Part shown: positions 25,104 through 35,372 of the stretch, in pieces
Layout: every line of letters begins with the position of its first letter
How positions within the stretch are numbered: position 1 is the first letter of the stretch
From: Cellulosimicrobium cellulans
GTDB lineage: Bacteria > Actinomycetota > Actinomycetes > Actinomycetales > Cellulomonadaceae
Assembly: GCF_016907755.1 (NCBI RefSeq)
Contig: NZ_JAFBCN010000001.1
Coordinates: 2,976,001 to 3,040,000, forward strand
Direction: 5' to 3'
DNA length: 64,000 bases
Notes under the pieces: model-generated
Database searches by the model: none
Told to the model about the DNA's origin: nothing
Seen by the model: the letters and a program-made list of their open reading frames with translations, nothing else
Program-made: the position numbers and the translations under genes

Positions 25104-26378
25104 CTACAGCCGCACGCCCAGGAGCGCGTTGACCGCGCGGGCGACCACGCCGGGCGCGCCCTCGTCGTCGCCGGACGTGTCGCGACCCGGACGCAGCGAC
25201 TCCGCGGCCCACGCGTCGACCGCAGCGAGCGCCGCGGGCGCGTCCAGGTCGTCGGCGAGCGCGGCGCGCACGGCGGCGAGGGTCGCGGTGGCGTCGGGAC
25301 CGCCGTTGCCGGAGACGGCGTCGCGCCAGGTCTCCAGGCGGCGCGCGCCGGCGGGCAGGTCGTCGTCGGTCCACTCCCACTCGCCGCGGTAGTGGTGCGC
25401 GAGCAGCGCGAGGCGGATCGCCATGGGGTCGACGCCGGTGGCCCGCAGCTTCGAGACGAGCACGAGGTTGCCGCGCGACTTGCTCATCTTCTCGCCCTCG
25501 TACGCGACGAGGCCGGCGTGGACGTGGGCGCGGGGCGCGCCGCCACCCGAGAGCATGCGGTCGTGCGAGGACGACATCTCGTGGTGCGGGAAGAGCAGGT
25601 CCGCTCCCCCGCCCTGCACGTCGAACGGCAGGCCGAGCCCGTCGCGCGAGATGACGGCGCACTCCACGTGCCACCCCGGTCGCCCGGTGCCGAGCGCGCC
25701 GCCGTCCCACGCGGGCTCGCCCGGGCGCTCGCGGCGCCACAGGAGCGGGTCGAGCGCGTCCTTCTTGCCCTCGCGGTCCGGGTCGCCCCCGCGCTCGGCG
25801 AAGAGGTGCTGCATGACGTCGCGCGCGAGGCGCGAGACCGACCCGAACGCGGGGTCGGCCGAGAGGTCTGCGTAGACGTCGCCGAGCCCCGGGTCGGTGC
25901 CGCCCGCCCCGGGCTCGACCGGCACGCGGTAGGCGAGCCCGGCGTCGAGGAGCTGGGTGACCGCCTCGACGACGGCGGGGATCGTCTCGACCGCGCCCTC
26001 GTACACGTCGGGCGGGACGACGCCGAGCGCCGTCATGTCCTCGGCGAAGAGCGCCGTCTGGTCGACGGCGAGCGCGCGCCAGTCGACGCCCGTCGCGGCG
26101 GCGCGCTCGAGCAGCGGGTCGTCGACGTCGGTGACGTTCGACGCGTACCGCACGCGCTGGCCGGCGTCCGTCCACGCGCGCACGAGCAGGTCGAACGCGA
26201 CGTAGGTGGCCGCGTGGCCGATGTGGGTCGCGTCGTACGGCGTGATGCCGCACACGTAGAGGGTGGCGTCCTCGCCCGAGGCCGCGACGACGAGCTCACG
26301 GGTCGTCGAGTCGTGCACCCGGACCGGGAGGCCTCGTCCGGGGAGCTCGGGGATCTGCGGGGCGGGCCAGCTGTGCAC
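25104..26378 (-). CDS. mshC: L-cysteine:1D-myo-inositol 2-amino-2-deoxy-alpha-D-glucopyranoside ligase
   Basis: Joins cysteine to GlcN-Ins using ATP, the third enzymatic step of mycothiol synthesis in the cytoplasm. 424 aa, the usual size. It is a class I tRNA-synthetase-like fold: [19 protein letters not shown] (HIGH motif), [27 protein letters not shown] and the KMSKS motif in [12 protein letters not shown]. It opens [14 protein letters not shown], diagnostic for MshC against cysteinyl-tRNA synthetase. Transcribed away from the CorA gene. Confidence 0.95.
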   Translation of the reverse strand: MHSWPAPQIPELPGRGLPVRVHDSTTRELVVAASGEDATLYVCGITPYDATHIGHAATYVAFDLLVRAWTDAGQRVRYASNVTDVDDPLLERAAATGVDWRALAVDQTALFAEDMTALGVVPPDVYEGAVETIPAVVEAVTQLLDAGLAYRVPVEPGAGGTDPGLGDVYADLSADPAFGSVSRLARDVMQHLFAERGGDPDREGKKDALDPLLWRRERPGEPAWDGGALGTGRPGWHVECAVISRDGLGLPFDVQGGGADLLFPHHEMSSSHDRMLSGGGAPRAHVHAGLVAYEGEKMSKSRGNLVLVSKLRATGVDPMAIRLALLAHHYRGEWEWTDDDLPAGARRLETWRDAVSGNGGPDATATLAAVRAALADDLDAPAALAAVDAWAAESLRPGRDTSGDDEGAPGVVARAVNALLGVRL

Positions 26379-26507
26379 GCGTCAACCTTATCGGTCGGGA
26401 CGTCGGCGCCGGACCGTCGTCCGGGACCCGGGCACCGCGCGCACGGCGCCCGGACGGCGAACCCGCGCGCCCGGGCAGGTCCGCGCCGGGCGCGGGACAA
26501 TGCGGAC

Positions 26508-27617
26508 GTGACGAAGCCCACCGACCCCCACGTCGACGCCCCGCGGGACGGGTGGAGCGACGACGGTCCGCTGCTCCCCGGCGTCCACGTGCTGGCGGCC
26601 TGGACCGTGGACCCCGGAGCGGCCGGGGTCCGCGAGGTCGACCCCGGCACGCTCGGGGACGCGCACGCCGTGGACCACGCGTCACGGGACCACGACGACG
26701 GCGACCGCGAGGACCACCGGGCCGCGCGGGGCCCGGCGACGTGGGTGCGGGTCGCCGACCTCGACGCCGTGCTCGACGCCGCGGCGAGGGTCTCGACGGG
26801 CCCGGGACCGACGCGCCACGAGCTGTCCCGGCACGCCCACCACCCGCTGGCGCACGTGCGCCGCCTCGCGGCCGACTGGCTCCTGCTCGTCACGCCGACG
26901 GCCTGGTTCACGGAGGCGGACCGCCAGGTGCACACCGGCCAGTTCGCCGCGCTCCTCGGGCCGGGGACCGTCGTCACCGCCGAGGAGGGGGACGCCGACG
27001 TGCACGCGACCATGCTCGCGAAGCTCGCCGCCCCGGGCGACCCGCGGGGCACGCCCGTCCAGCGGATCGTGTCCGCCGCCGTCCTGGCGATCGTGGGCGG
27101 GGCGTCGCAGGTCGAGCTCGGCCTGGGGGACGCGGTCGCGGACACGGAGCGGGTCGTGTTCGACCAGCAGCGCGAGGACCCGGTCGAGCGCATCTACGAC
27201 CTCAAGCGCGAGATCACCGAGGCGCGGCGCGCCCTCATGCCCGTCTCGGCCGAGCTGCCCGAGCTGCTCGACCCCGACGTCCCGGACCACCTCGCGGTGA
27301 ACCGGCGCATGCTCGAGCGCGTGGTGACGACGGTCGAGCGGATCGACCGCCACCTCGACGCGCACGACGACCTGCTCTCGGACATGCTGCAGGTCCACAT
27401 GTCCCAGGTGTCGGTGCGCCAGAACGAGGACATGCGCAAGATCTCGGCCTGGGCGGCGATCCTCGTCTACCCGACCATCGTCGCGGGGGTCTACGGCATG
27501 AACTTCCGGAACATGCCCGAGCTGCACTGGGCGTTCGGCTACCCGTTCGCGCTCGGTCTCATGGCCGTCGGCTGCCTGGTGCTCTACCGCGTGTTCAAGC
27601 GGGTCGGCTGGCTCTGA
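26508..27617 (+). CDS. corA: CorA-family divalent cation transporter
   Basis: 369 aa from GTG 26508. A long cytoplasmic N-terminal domain includes WLLLVTPTAWFTEADRQVHTG. A helical stalk follows (VERIYDLKREITEARRALM; MLERVVTTVERIDRHLDAHD). The two C-terminal membrane helices carry the signature YGMNF in the periplasmic loop. It transports Mg2+ or related ions through a pentamer. The acidic loop after GMN is NMPELHW, as in many actinobacterial members. Convergent with uppP, stops 8 nt apart. Confidence 0.88.
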   Translation: MTKPTDPHVDAPRDGWSDDGPLLPGVHVLAAWTVDPGAAGVREVDPGTLGDAHAVDHASRDHDDGDREDHRAARGPATWVRVADLDAVLDAAARVSTGPGPTRHELSRHAHHPLAHVRRLAADWLLLVTPTAWFTEADRQVHTGQFAALLGPGTVVTAEEGDADVHATMLAKLAAPGDPRGTPVQRIVSAAVLAIVGGASQVELGLGDAVADTERVVFDQQREDPVERIYDLKREITEARRALMPVSAELPELLDPDVPDHLAVNRRMLERVVTTVERIDRHLDAHDDLLSDMLQVHMSQVSVRQNEDMRKISAWAAILVYPTIVAGVYGMNFRNMPELHWAFGYPFALGLMAVGCLVLYRVFKRVGWL

Positions 27618-27624
27618 CCGCAGG

Positions 27625-28500
27625 TCACGGGGTGGACGCGGCGGTCCCGCCGGGCTCGAGCACGCCGGTGAGCAGGAGCAGCACGACGATCGCCGCGAGC
27701 GCCAGGCGGTAGATCACGAACGGCTTGTAGCTGAAGGTCGAGACGATCTTGAGGAACGCGATGATGACGAAGTAGCCGACGACGAACGCGACGAGCGTGG
27801 CGATGAGGGTCGCGCCCGCGCCGGGCGCACCGGGCGCCGGCTCGTCCGCGGACTTGAAGAGCTGGTAGAAGCCCGAGCCCATGACCGCGGGGATCGCGAG
27901 GAGGAACGAGTAGCGCGCCGCGGCCTCACGGGTGAACCCCATGAGGAGTCCGGCGGTGATCGTGCCGCCGGACCGGGAGACGCCCGGGACGAGCGCGAGT
28001 GCCTGCGCCAGCCCGAACGCGACCGCCTGGCCGGGCGAGAGCTCGCGCAGCGCGCGCCGCTTGGCGCCGACCCGGTCCGCCCAGCCGAGCAGGAGCGCGA
28101 AGACCGCGAGCATGAGCGCCGTGAGGTAGAGGTTGCGGAACGTGTTCTCGATCGCGTCCTGGAAGAGCAGGCCGAGGACGACGATCGGGACGGAGCCCAG
28201 GGCGATGTACCAGGCCATCGCGGCGTCGTGGTCGTGCCGGCCGAGGCGCGACCTCCAGTCCGTGCCGTGGTCGCCGCGCACCGAGCGCCACCACGCCACG
28301 CAGATCCGGGCGATGTCGCGCCGGAAGTACAGCAGGACCGCCGTCTCGGTCCCGATCTGGGTGATCGCCGTGAAGGCGGCACCCGGGTCCTGCGAGCCGA
28401 TGAGCTCGCCCACGATGCGCAGGTGCGCGCTCGAGGAGATCGGGAGGAACTCGGTCAGGCCCTGGACGAGGCCGAGGAGGACGGCTTCCCACGCGTTCAC
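27625..28500 (-). CDS. uppP: Undecaprenyl-diphosphatase
   Basis: Removes a phosphate from undecaprenyl diphosphate to recycle the lipid carrier of cell-wall synthesis; also linked to bacitracin resistance. 291 aa with about seven or eight membrane helices. Family motifs are [16 protein letters not shown] near the N-terminus and [17 protein letters not shown] in the second half, which supply the catalytic Glu, Ser and Arg residues. Start ATG 28500. Confidence 0.95.
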   Translation of the reverse strand: MNAWEAVLLGLVQGLTEFLPISSSAHLRIVGELIGSQDPGAAFTAITQIGTETAVLLYFRRDIARICVAWWRSVRGDHGTDWRSRLGRHDHDAAMAWYIALGSVPIVVLGLLFQDAIENTFRNLYLTALMLAVFALLLGWADRVGAKRRALRELSPGQAVAFGLAQALALVPGVSRSGGTITAGLLMGFTREAAARYSFLLAIPAVMGSGFYQLFKSADEPAPGAPGAGATLIATLVAFVVGYFVIIAFLKIVSTFSYKPFVIYRLALAAIVVLLLLTGVLEPGGTAASTP

Positions 28501-28709
28501 GAGCGGCCACGATACCCGCTCGAGCGGGCCCGCCCGGCACCTCGTCGGCGGGTCGGCGCCCCCGGACGAACGCCGGGCGACGGGCGCGTGAACACCGTCC
28601 TGCGGACCCGGCCGGCAGGCCCGGGGCGGCGGGTGAACCTCGCCGCTCCCGGCGCCCGCCGCGCGCCCCGACGGTCGCGCGGCAGGGTCCGCCGGTACCC
28701 TCGGCTCCC

Positions 28710-29678
28710 ATGGAACACCGCCACCTCGGCAGCACCGGCCTGCGCGTGTCCGAGCTCGGTCTCGGCACCATGACGTGGGCCCGGGACACGGACGAGCTCG
28801 ACGCCGCCGAGCAGCTGCGCGACTTCGTCGACGCGGGCGGGACCCTCGTCGACACCGCCGCCTCGTACGCCGACGGGGACGCCGAGGCGCTGCTCGGGTC
28901 GCTGCTGGGGACGAAGGTGGACCGGCGCGACGTGCTCCTGTGCACCAAGGCCGGCGTGCGCCGCACGGCGCAGGGGCCGGTCGTCGACGCGTCGCGCGGA
29001 GCGCTGCTCGACTCGCTGGACGACTCGCTGTCCCGCCTGGGCACCGACCACGTCGACCTGTTCCTCGTGCACGCGCCCGACCCGCGCACGCCGTTCACCG
29101 AGACGCTCTCCGCGCTGCGCCACGCCGTGACCTCCGGGCGCGCGCGCTACGTCGGCCTGTCCAACCACCCCGCGTGGGCGACGGCGCGCGCGGCGACGCT
29201 GCTCGGCGGCGCCGACGACGTGGGCCTCGCCGCGGTCGAGCTCGAGTACTCGCTGCTGCAGCGCGGCGCCGAGCGGGAGGTCGTACCGGCGGCCGAGGCG
29301 CTCGGGCTCGGCCTCCTCGCCTGGTCGCCGCTGGGCCGGGGCGTGCTCACGGGCAAGTACCGCCGCTCGCTCCCCGCGGACTCGCGTGGCGCGTCCCCGC
29401 ACCTGTCCGCGTTCGTCGAGCCCTACCTGGACCAGTCCTCGTCGGGGATCGTCGAGGCCGTCGTCACCGCGGCCGACGGGCTGGGCCGCGCCCCGCTCGA
29501 CGTCGCCCTGTCGTGGCTCCTGGGCCGTCCCACCCTGGCGAGCGCGATCGTCGGCGCACGGACCCCCGCCCAGCTCCGCACGTCGCTCGCCGCGACGGAC
29601 CTCGAGCTCCCCGACGCGGTCCGTGCGGCGCTCGACGACGTGAGCGACCTGGAGGTCGGCTACCCCGAGCGGTGGTGA
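28710..29678 (+). CDS. Aldo/keto reductase
   Basis: 322 aa TIM-barrel NADPH-dependent oxidoreductase. [20 protein letters not shown], then [14 protein letters not shown] (Asp and Tyr of the tetrad), LLCTKAG (Lys), [12 protein letters not shown] (His) and the cofactor signature [14 protein letters not shown] are all present. The substrate is unknown. Divergent from uppP. Confidence 0.92.
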   Translation: MEHRHLGSTGLRVSELGLGTMTWARDTDELDAAEQLRDFVDAGGTLVDTAASYADGDAEALLGSLLGTKVDRRDVLLCTKAGVRRTAQGPVVDASRGALLDSLDDSLSRLGTDHVDLFLVHAPDPRTPFTETLSALRHAVTSGRARYVGLSNHPAWATARAATLLGGADDVGLAAVELEYSLLQRGAEREVVPAAEALGLGLLAWSPLGRGVLTGKYRRSLPADSRGASPHLSAFVEPYLDQSSSGIVEAVVTAADGLGRAPLDVALSWLLGRPTLASAIVGARTPAQLRTSLAATDLELPDAVRAALDDVSDLEVGYPERW

Positions 29679-29690
29679 GGGCGCGGCACG

Positions 29691-30008
29691 TCAGCGCGCG
29701 CCGTCGGTCTCCAGCTCGCCGGACAGGACGTCGTCGTCGAGCGTGTCGTCGAGGTCGTCGACCTCGTCCTCCTCGTCGTCGTCCTCGTCGTCCTCGTCGT
29801 CGTCGTCCTCCTCCGCGAGGTAGAACGGCGTCGCCTCCCCGTGGACCTGGCCGAGGGCCTCGTCGTAGACCTCGAAGGCGTCCGCGAGCACGTAGTAGGC
29901 GTCGTCGACGGAGGGGTCGTCCTCCCCGCGGCGTGCGGCGACGGCGTTGTAGTGGGCCTCGAGCGCGGCGATGAACCGGTCGAGCGCGGCACGCGGGTCA
30001 GCGGTCAT
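29691..30008 (-). CDS. Conserved small protein with highly acidic tail
   Basis: 105 aa from ATG 30008. The folded part is DPRAALDRFIAALEAHYNAV through DDAYYVLADAFEVYDEALG. A run of Asp and Glu residues follows (EEDDDDEDDEDDDEE), then a short end. Database records of similar actinobacterial proteins are sometimes labelled primosomal protein without evidence. Function unknown; the tail could be a protein-interaction or metal-buffering segment. Convergent with the aldo/keto reductase. Confidence 0.7.
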   Translation of the reverse strand: MTADPRAALDRFIAALEAHYNAVAARRGEDDPSVDDAYYVLADAFEVYDEALGQVHGEATPFYLAEEDDDDEDDEDDDEEDEVDDLDDTLDDDVLSGELETDGAR

Positions 30009-30110
30009 ACCCTGACGGTAGCGCCGAGAGGGGCACAATGGCACTCGTTAGTCGGGCAGGTCCGCCCCGCCCGGCCGACGACCGAGACAGGCGAGAGAGG
30101 ACGGTGGCAC

Positions 30111-30344
30111 GTGGAGGAGAGGCCGACGTCACGTCGGCGGTCCGGATGGGCCGCGCACGGCGGGCAGTACGAGTACCGCGTCCTGACGATCGACCGCTCC
30201 ACGAGCAGGTCGGACGCGAGCAGGCTCCTCACCGACGAGGCCGAGTACGGGCGCTGGGAGCTCGCCCGGACGCGGCTCTACGTCGGGGGCGAGCGACGCG
30301 TCTGGCTGCGGCGCAAGATCATCCGGGTCAGCTCGACCCTGTGA
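30111..30344 (+). CDS. DUF5703 family protein
   Basis: 77 aa from GTG 30111. YEYRVLTIDRSTSRSDA, LLTDEAEYGRWELARTRLY and RRVWLRRKIIRV are the conserved core of this short actinobacterial family. Function unknown. Confidence 0.8.
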   Translation: MEERPTSRRRSGWAAHGGQYEYRVLTIDRSTSRSDASRLLTDEAEYGRWELARTRLYVGGERRVWLRRKIIRVSSTL

Positions 30345-30380
30345 GCTCCGCCGTGGGCCCGACCACGTGAGCACGGTCCC

Positions 30381-31241
30381 GTGAGCGGGCCCGCGCGCCA
30401 CCGCGAGGTGGGTTCCGGGGACACGCCGTCGGCGCGCGTCTTCACGAAGTCGCGCACCGACGCGCCCCCGGGGTTCTTCGCGTGCGAGGCCGCGGGTCTC
30501 ACCTGGCTCAGCGTCGCGGGCGGGCCCCGCGTCGCCCGGGTCCTCGACGTGAGCCCGACGCGCCTCGACCTCGAACGCGTCGTGCCTGCCGCGCCGACGC
30601 CCGAGGCGGCGCAGGAGTTCGGCCGGGCGCTCGCCGTCGTGCACGACGCCGGGGCGCCGGCGTGGGGCGCGTCGCCGCCGGGATGGGACGGTGACGCGTT
30701 CTTCGGGCCGCTCGACGACCCGCTGCCCATGGCGACGGGCTCCTGGCCCGACTGGCCGACCTTCTACGCCGAGGCGCGGCTGCTCCCGGTCGCGCGGCAG
30801 GGCCGGGACCGCGGCGCCCTCGACGCCGACGACGCGCGTCTGCTCGAGCGGCTGGGCGACCGCCTGACGGACCTCGCCCGACCCGCGCTCGACGACTCCC
30901 CCGCGCGCGTGCACGGCGACCTGTGGTCGGGCAACGTGCTGTGGTCCCCGCTCGATCCCGGCCCGGGCGGGCGTCCGGGCGGCGTCGAGGCGGTGCTCAT
31001 CGACCCCGCTGCGCACGGCGGGCACCGCGAGGCGGACCTGGCGATGCTCGCGCTGTTCGGCGCGCCCTACCTCGACGAGATCGTCGCCGGGTACGACGCC
31101 GCGCACCCGCTCGCGCGCGGGTGGCGCCACCGGGTCGCGCTGCACCAGGTGTACCCGGTCGCCGTGCACGCGGTGCTGTTCGGCGGCGGCTACCGCGCGC
31201 AGCTCCGCTCGTCGGTCCGGGCGCTGCTCGGCGACGCCTGA
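30381..31241 (+). CDS. Fructosamine kinase family protein
   Basis: 286 aa. Protein-kinase-like fold of the FN3K/YniA type: FTKSRTDAPPGFFACEAAGL (ATP-binding lysine and helix C), PAWGASPPGWDGDAFFGPL, WPTFYAEARLLP, ARVHGDLWSGNVLWS (catalytic loop, H-D-N) and VLIDPAAHGGHREADLAML (metal-binding Asp). It probably phosphorylates ketoamines for protein or metabolite deglycation. Confidence 0.9.
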   Translation: MSGPARHREVGSGDTPSARVFTKSRTDAPPGFFACEAAGLTWLSVAGGPRVARVLDVSPTRLDLERVVPAAPTPEAAQEFGRALAVVHDAGAPAWGASPPGWDGDAFFGPLDDPLPMATGSWPDWPTFYAEARLLPVARQGRDRGALDADDARLLERLGDRLTDLARPALDDSPARVHGDLWSGNVLWSPLDPGPGGRPGGVEAVLIDPAAHGGHREADLAMLALFGAPYLDEIVAGYDAAHPLARGWRHRVALHQVYPVAVHAVLFGGGYRAQLRSSVRALLGDA

Positions 31242-31260
31242 GGCGTCGACCCGGACGGCG

Positions 31261-32640
31261 TCAGCAGGTGCGCAGCAGGCGGTCCAGCACGCGCACGCCG
31301 AAGCGCAGCGAGTCGACCGGGACGCGCTCGTCGACCCCGTGGAACATGCCGGAGAAGTCGAGGTCGCCGGGCAGGCGCAGCGGCGCGAAGCCGTAGCCCG
31401 TGATGCCGAGCCGCGCGAGCGACTTGTTGTCCGTGCCGCCCGAGAGCGTGTACGGCAGCACCGTCGCCTCCGGGTCCTCGGCGAGGAGCGAGTCGACCAT
31501 CGCGTCGACGAGGTCGCCCTCGAACGGCACCTCGAGCGCGATGTCGCGGTGGATCTCCTCGACCCGCACGTGCTCGCCCGCGAGCGCGCGCAGCGTCGCG
31601 AACCCCTCGTCCTCGTGCCCGGGGAGCAGGCGCGCGTCGATCGTCGCCTCCGCCCGGCCGGGGATGACGTTCGCCTTGTAGCCGGCCGTGAGCTGCGTCG
31701 GGTTGGACGTGTGGCGCACCGTCGCGCCGACGAACCGTGACGCCGGGCCGAGCGCCGCCACGAGCGCGGCGACGGACGACGGGTCCTCCGGGTCGTACCG
31801 GAGCCCGGTGAGGTCCGCGACGCCCCGCAGCAGCCTGTCGACCGTCGGGGTGAGCGTGTTCGGCCAGTGGTGGGCCCCGATGCGCGCGACCGCCTCCGCG
31901 AGGCGTGTCACCGCGTTGTCGTCGTTCACCTGGGACCCGTGGCCCGCACGGCCCTCCGCGACGAGGCGCAGCCACGCGATGCCCTTCTCCGCGGTCTGGA
32001 GCAGGTAGGCCCGCCGCCCCCCGACCTCGACCGAGAACCCGCCGACCTCGCTGATCGCCTCGGTCGCGCCCTCGAACAGCTCGGGTCGGTGGTCGACGGC
32101 GTAGCGCGCCCCGTACACGCCCCCCGCCTCCTCGTCGGCGAAGAACGCGACGACGACGTCGCGCGCGGGCTTGCGCCCCTCACGCACCATCTGGCGCACG
32201 ACCGCGAGGATCATCGCGTCCATGTCCTTCATGTCGACGGCGCCGCGGCCCCACAGCAGGCCGTCGATCTCCTCGCCCGCGAACGGGTCGACCGACCAGT
32301 CCGCCGCCTGCGCCGGCACGACGTCGAGGTGCCCGTGGAGCACGAGCGCCGGCCGCGTCGGGTCCGCGCCCTCCAGACGCACGACGACGCTCGCCCGCCC
32401 GGGCTCCGACTCGAACAGCTCCGGCTCGAGCCCGACCTCGTGCAGCAGCCCCATGACGTACTCCGCCGCCCGGCGCTCGCCCGGGCCCGTCCCGTCGCCG
32501 AAGTTCGACGTGTCGATGCGCAGCAGCTCCCGGCAGATCCGCACGACCTCGTCCTCGGCTCGCGGCACCGTGCCGGAGGGGACGTCGACGGTCGCCGGGG
32601 TGCGGGCGCTGGCCGGGGATTCCGGGTGCGGAGCGGTCAT
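31261..32640 (-). CDS. M20 family metallopeptidase
   Basis: 459 aa from ATG 32640. Di-zinc M20 aminoacylase/dipeptidase fold: LVLHGHLDVVPA (first zinc His and catalytic Asp), WGRGAVDMKD (bridging Asp), FFADEEAGGVYGA (catalytic Glu and zinc Glu) and SGGTDNKSL plus MFHGVDERVP near the C-terminus (last zinc His). The dimerisation lid lies around residues 215-330. No signal peptide, so cytoplasmic. Substrate likely N-acyl amino acids or dipeptides. Confidence 0.92.
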   Translation of the reverse strand: MTAPHPESPASARTPATVDVPSGTVPRAEDEVVRICRELLRIDTSNFGDGTGPGERRAAEYVMGLLHEVGLEPELFESEPGRASVVVRLEGADPTRPALVLHGHLDVVPAQAADWSVDPFAGEEIDGLLWGRGAVDMKDMDAMILAVVRQMVREGRKPARDVVVAFFADEEAGGVYGARYAVDHRPELFEGATEAISEVGGFSVEVGGRRAYLLQTAEKGIAWLRLVAEGRAGHGSQVNDDNAVTRLAEAVARIGAHHWPNTLTPTVDRLLRGVADLTGLRYDPEDPSSVAALVAALGPASRFVGATVRHTSNPTQLTAGYKANVIPGRAEATIDARLLPGHEDEGFATLRALAGEHVRVEEIHRDIALEVPFEGDLVDAMVDSLLAEDPEATVLPYTLSGGTDNKSLARLGITGYGFAPLRLPGDLDFSGMFHGVDERVPVDSLRFGVRVLDRLLRTC

Positions 32641-32756
32641 GGGCGACACGCTACCCGCCGCCGTCGACCCGACCGACCGACCGCGCCACCCGCCCACATC
32701 GCGGACATCGCCGAGGGGGCGGCGCGGGCCGAGCGGGTGGTCGCCGGTCGAGCAGG

Positions 32757-34463
32757 TCAGTGGTCCTCGTGCCGGTCGGGGTCGAGGCGACGGGGGCCGG
32801 TGCCGTCGGCCGGCAGGGGTGCGGCGTCGTGGTCGGGGTGGGTGCCGTCGTCGGGCACGTCGATGCGGGACGGCGCCCGCTCGCCCGGGGCGACCACGAC
32901 GAGCTGGCCCATCATGCCCTGGTCCTCGTGCGTGAGGAGGTGGCAGTGGAACATGTACGGGGTGGTGGGGTCGGTCGTCCCCTCGGACGCCTCGAACCGG
33001 ACGAGCAGGCGGGTGACGCGGCCCGGCTGGACGTAGACGGTGTCCTGCCAGCCGCCGAGGTCGGGCGCGGGTGGTTCGCCGCCGACGTCGAGGACGCGGA
33101 ACTGCACGTCGTGGACGTGGAAGTTGTGCGGGGTGTCGTCGAGCCCGGTGACCTCCCACACCTCGGTCTCCCCCACGGTGACGACCTCGTCGACGCGGGA
33201 CATGTCCATCGACCGTCCGTTGATGGACCGGCCGGAGAGCTGGAACGTCCGGGTCCGGACGGCGTCGCCCTCGTCGAGCGTGTCCGCCGGGTCGGAGCCG
33301 AGGACGTCCGGCACGACCGGGCTCGGCGCGAGCGTGGGAGCGGCGCGCAGCTCGAGAAGGTCGAAGGTGTCGTCGCCGCCCGAGAACCGCTCGAACAGCG
33401 GGTTGACGCCGAGCTCGGGCGGGAAGCTGCGCAGGACGGCGCTCTGCCCGGGGGTCAGGGTCACGACGACCTCCGCCCGGTCCCCCGGGGAGAGGCGCAC
33501 GCGCTCGACCGTCTGCGGGGCGGGGAGCAGCCCGCCGTCGGTGCCGACGAGCTGGACCGCGCCGCCGTCGGCGAGGCCGACGTCGTAGACGCGCGAGTCG
33601 GAGCCGTTGAGCAGGCGCAGGCGGACGCGCTCGGTCGTGACGTCGAGGTACGGGCCGGGGGTGCCGTTGACGAGCACGGAGTCGCCGAGCGTGCCGACCG
33701 GTGAGAGGAACGAGGCGCTGTCGTCGAGCCGTCCGTCGGCGTGGAAGCTCTTGTCCTGGAGGATGACGGGGACGTCGTCGACGCCGTACTCGTGCGGCAG
33801 GTCGGCCGCGGGGCCGTCGGCGCCGGCCGGGTCGTCGAGGAGAAACATCCCTGCGAGCCCGCGGTACACCTGGCTCGCGGTCTGCCCGTGCAGGTGCGGG
33901 TGGTACCAGAGGGTCGCGGCGGGCTGGTCGATCGTCCACGTGGGCGACCACGTCTCTCCGGGCTCGACCATCTGGTGGGGGCCGCCGTCCATCGCGGGCG
34001 GCAGGTGCATGCCGTGCCAGTGGAGCGTCGTGGTCTCGTCGAGCGCGTTCGTCACGTCCACACGGACGCGCTCGCCCCGCGCGGCGCGCAGGGTGGGGCC
34101 GAGGTAGTCGCCGTTCAGCCCGATCGTCGGCGTGGGCGCGGCGGCGCCGAGGTCGGCGACCCCGTCGCGCGCCTCGAGCTCGAAGACGCGCACCCCGTCC
34201 TCGACGCGGGACTCCGCGAGCGGCGGGACGGCGAGCGGGCGCGTGAACTCCACGGTTCCCGCCGTGCTGGTCGCGGCGCGCGCCCACGCGACGCCCACGA
34301 CGGCGACGACCGCCGCGACGAACAGGAGCACGACGAGCCCGAGCGCGACGAGGACGCGCGCGAGCGGGCTGCGCCGCCGTCGCGCGCGACGCCCGGGCGG
34401 CCCGGCGGGCGCCCCGGGGGTCGGCGGGACGGCGGGCGGCGGAGTGGTGTACGTGGTCGTCAT
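32757..34463 (-). CDS. Multicopper oxidase, membrane-anchored
   Basis: 568 aa. The N-terminus RRARRRRSPLARVL with VALGLVVLLFVAAVVAVVGV is a membrane anchor or uncleaved signal, so it acts outside. Four copper-ligand blocks are complete: TTLHWHGMH, LWYHPHLHGQTA, HNFHVHDVQF and MFHCHLLTHEDQGMMG; the last includes the type 1 Cys and Met. It resembles CueO/SpoVK-type (FtsP-like) three-domain oxidases and may oxidise Cu(I) or phenols. RBS GGAGAAG precedes ATG 34463. Positions 34464-34691 hold no gene. Confidence 0.93.
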   Translation of the reverse strand: MTTTYTTPPPAVPPTPGAPAGPPGRRARRRRSPLARVLVALGLVVLLFVAAVVAVVGVAWARAATSTAGTVEFTRPLAVPPLAESRVEDGVRVFELEARDGVADLGAAAPTPTIGLNGDYLGPTLRAARGERVRVDVTNALDETTTLHWHGMHLPPAMDGGPHQMVEPGETWSPTWTIDQPAATLWYHPHLHGQTASQVYRGLAGMFLLDDPAGADGPAADLPHEYGVDDVPVILQDKSFHADGRLDDSASFLSPVGTLGDSVLVNGTPGPYLDVTTERVRLRLLNGSDSRVYDVGLADGGAVQLVGTDGGLLPAPQTVERVRLSPGDRAEVVVTLTPGQSAVLRSFPPELGVNPLFERFSGGDDTFDLLELRAAPTLAPSPVVPDVLGSDPADTLDEGDAVRTRTFQLSGRSINGRSMDMSRVDEVVTVGETEVWEVTGLDDTPHNFHVHDVQFRVLDVGGEPPAPDLGGWQDTVYVQPGRVTRLLVRFEASEGTTDPTTPYMFHCHLLTHEDQGMMGQLVVVAPGERAPSRIDVPDDGTHPDHDAAPLPADGTGPRRLDPDRHEDH

Positions 34464-34691
34464 CGGGTCTTCTCCAGGGTGGACGACGGCGGTCGGCGGG
34501 TGCGGGTCGACGGTGGCCCGGCGGTGCGGGCGACGCCGTCGACGCTAGGGACCGGGCGGTGCCGGGCGCGTCCGCTCGGAAGCGTACGCGCGCCCGGAAC
34601 CGACCCTGAGGGCGCGGAGGTGCGGCTCAGGGTGGTGCCGGTCGGGGACTGCGGGGGGGACGGGGGCGCGAGGGCGGTGGGAGGACGGGCC

Positions 34692-35207
34692 TCAGCGGCG
34701 TCGGGCCGCGAGGAGACCCCGCGCCACGGCTCCCGCGAGCGCGCCCCAGGCCGCGTTGGTGAGCAGCATCGGGACGACCGCGACGGGCCGCGCGACGGGC
34801 CCCTGCAGCTCGCCGGTGAGGATCGGCGACAGCACCGCGCTGAGCATCAGCGCGAGGACGCCGTAGGCGAGCCCGACGGCCACGCCGGTCGCGAGCGGGT
34901 GCGCGGGACGGGCGACGACGATCGCGACGACCCATGCGACCGTGAGCGCGAGGGTCGTGAGCAGGGGTGCGGCGGGCCGCCCGATCGCGTCGTCGAGGCC
35001 CGTGACGCTCAGGAGCGGGCGGACGAGGGCGAGCGCGCCGAGCCCGAGGACGAGCGGCCAGCTCAGCGTGCGGACCGTCTCGCCGAGGGTCGGGCGGGAC
35101 GGCGCGTCCGGCCGTGCGGGCGCGCCTGGCGGGACGCCGGGTCCGGGCGGGACCGACGACGCGGGCGGGGTCGGACGGTCGGGTGCGGGGCCGGGAGTCG
35201 GGTTCAT
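34692..35207 (-). CDS. Integral membrane protein, unknown
   Basis: 171 aa. A proline-rich cytoplasmic start (APDRPTPPASSVPPGPG) precedes four hydrophobic helices: LVLGLGALALVRPLLSV, LLTTLALTVAWVVAIVVA, GVAVGLAYGVLALMLSAV and VAVVPMLLTNAAWGALAG. Family not firmly recognised. Divergent from the kinase gene, so a link to that system is possible. Confidence 0.65.
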   Translation of the reverse strand: MNPTPGPAPDRPTPPASSVPPGPGVPPGAPARPDAPSRPTLGETVRTLSWPLVLGLGALALVRPLLSVTGLDDAIGRPAAPLLTTLALTVAWVVAIVVARPAHPLATGVAVGLAYGVLALMLSAVLSPILTGELQGPVARPVAVVPMLLTNAAWGALAGAVARGLLAARRR

Positions 35208-35372
35208 GCCGTCGACGCTAGGGAGCGGGGTGCGGCGTCGCGTCCGCCCTGGTGCGCGACGCGATGCGTCGTCCCGCGCCCCTCGCGTACGCGTCTCGAC
35301 GTAGCCGACCCCGACCGGGACCCGCCCCGCGACGGACGCGGCGTCGGGGCGGTCTTCCTAGACTCGGTCGTC

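Noticed and set aside
23733-26507. Very long open frame read through 23733-27617
   Set aside because: The part before GTG 26508 is the antisense/shadow of the PAC2 and mshC genes and is Arg/Gly/Ala-rich; only the CorA part is real.
29750-29820. Tandem GTCGTC/CTCGTC-type repeats resembling a microsatellite
   Set aside because: This is the codon pattern of the Asp/Glu-rich tail of the protein at 29691-30008, not a separate element.
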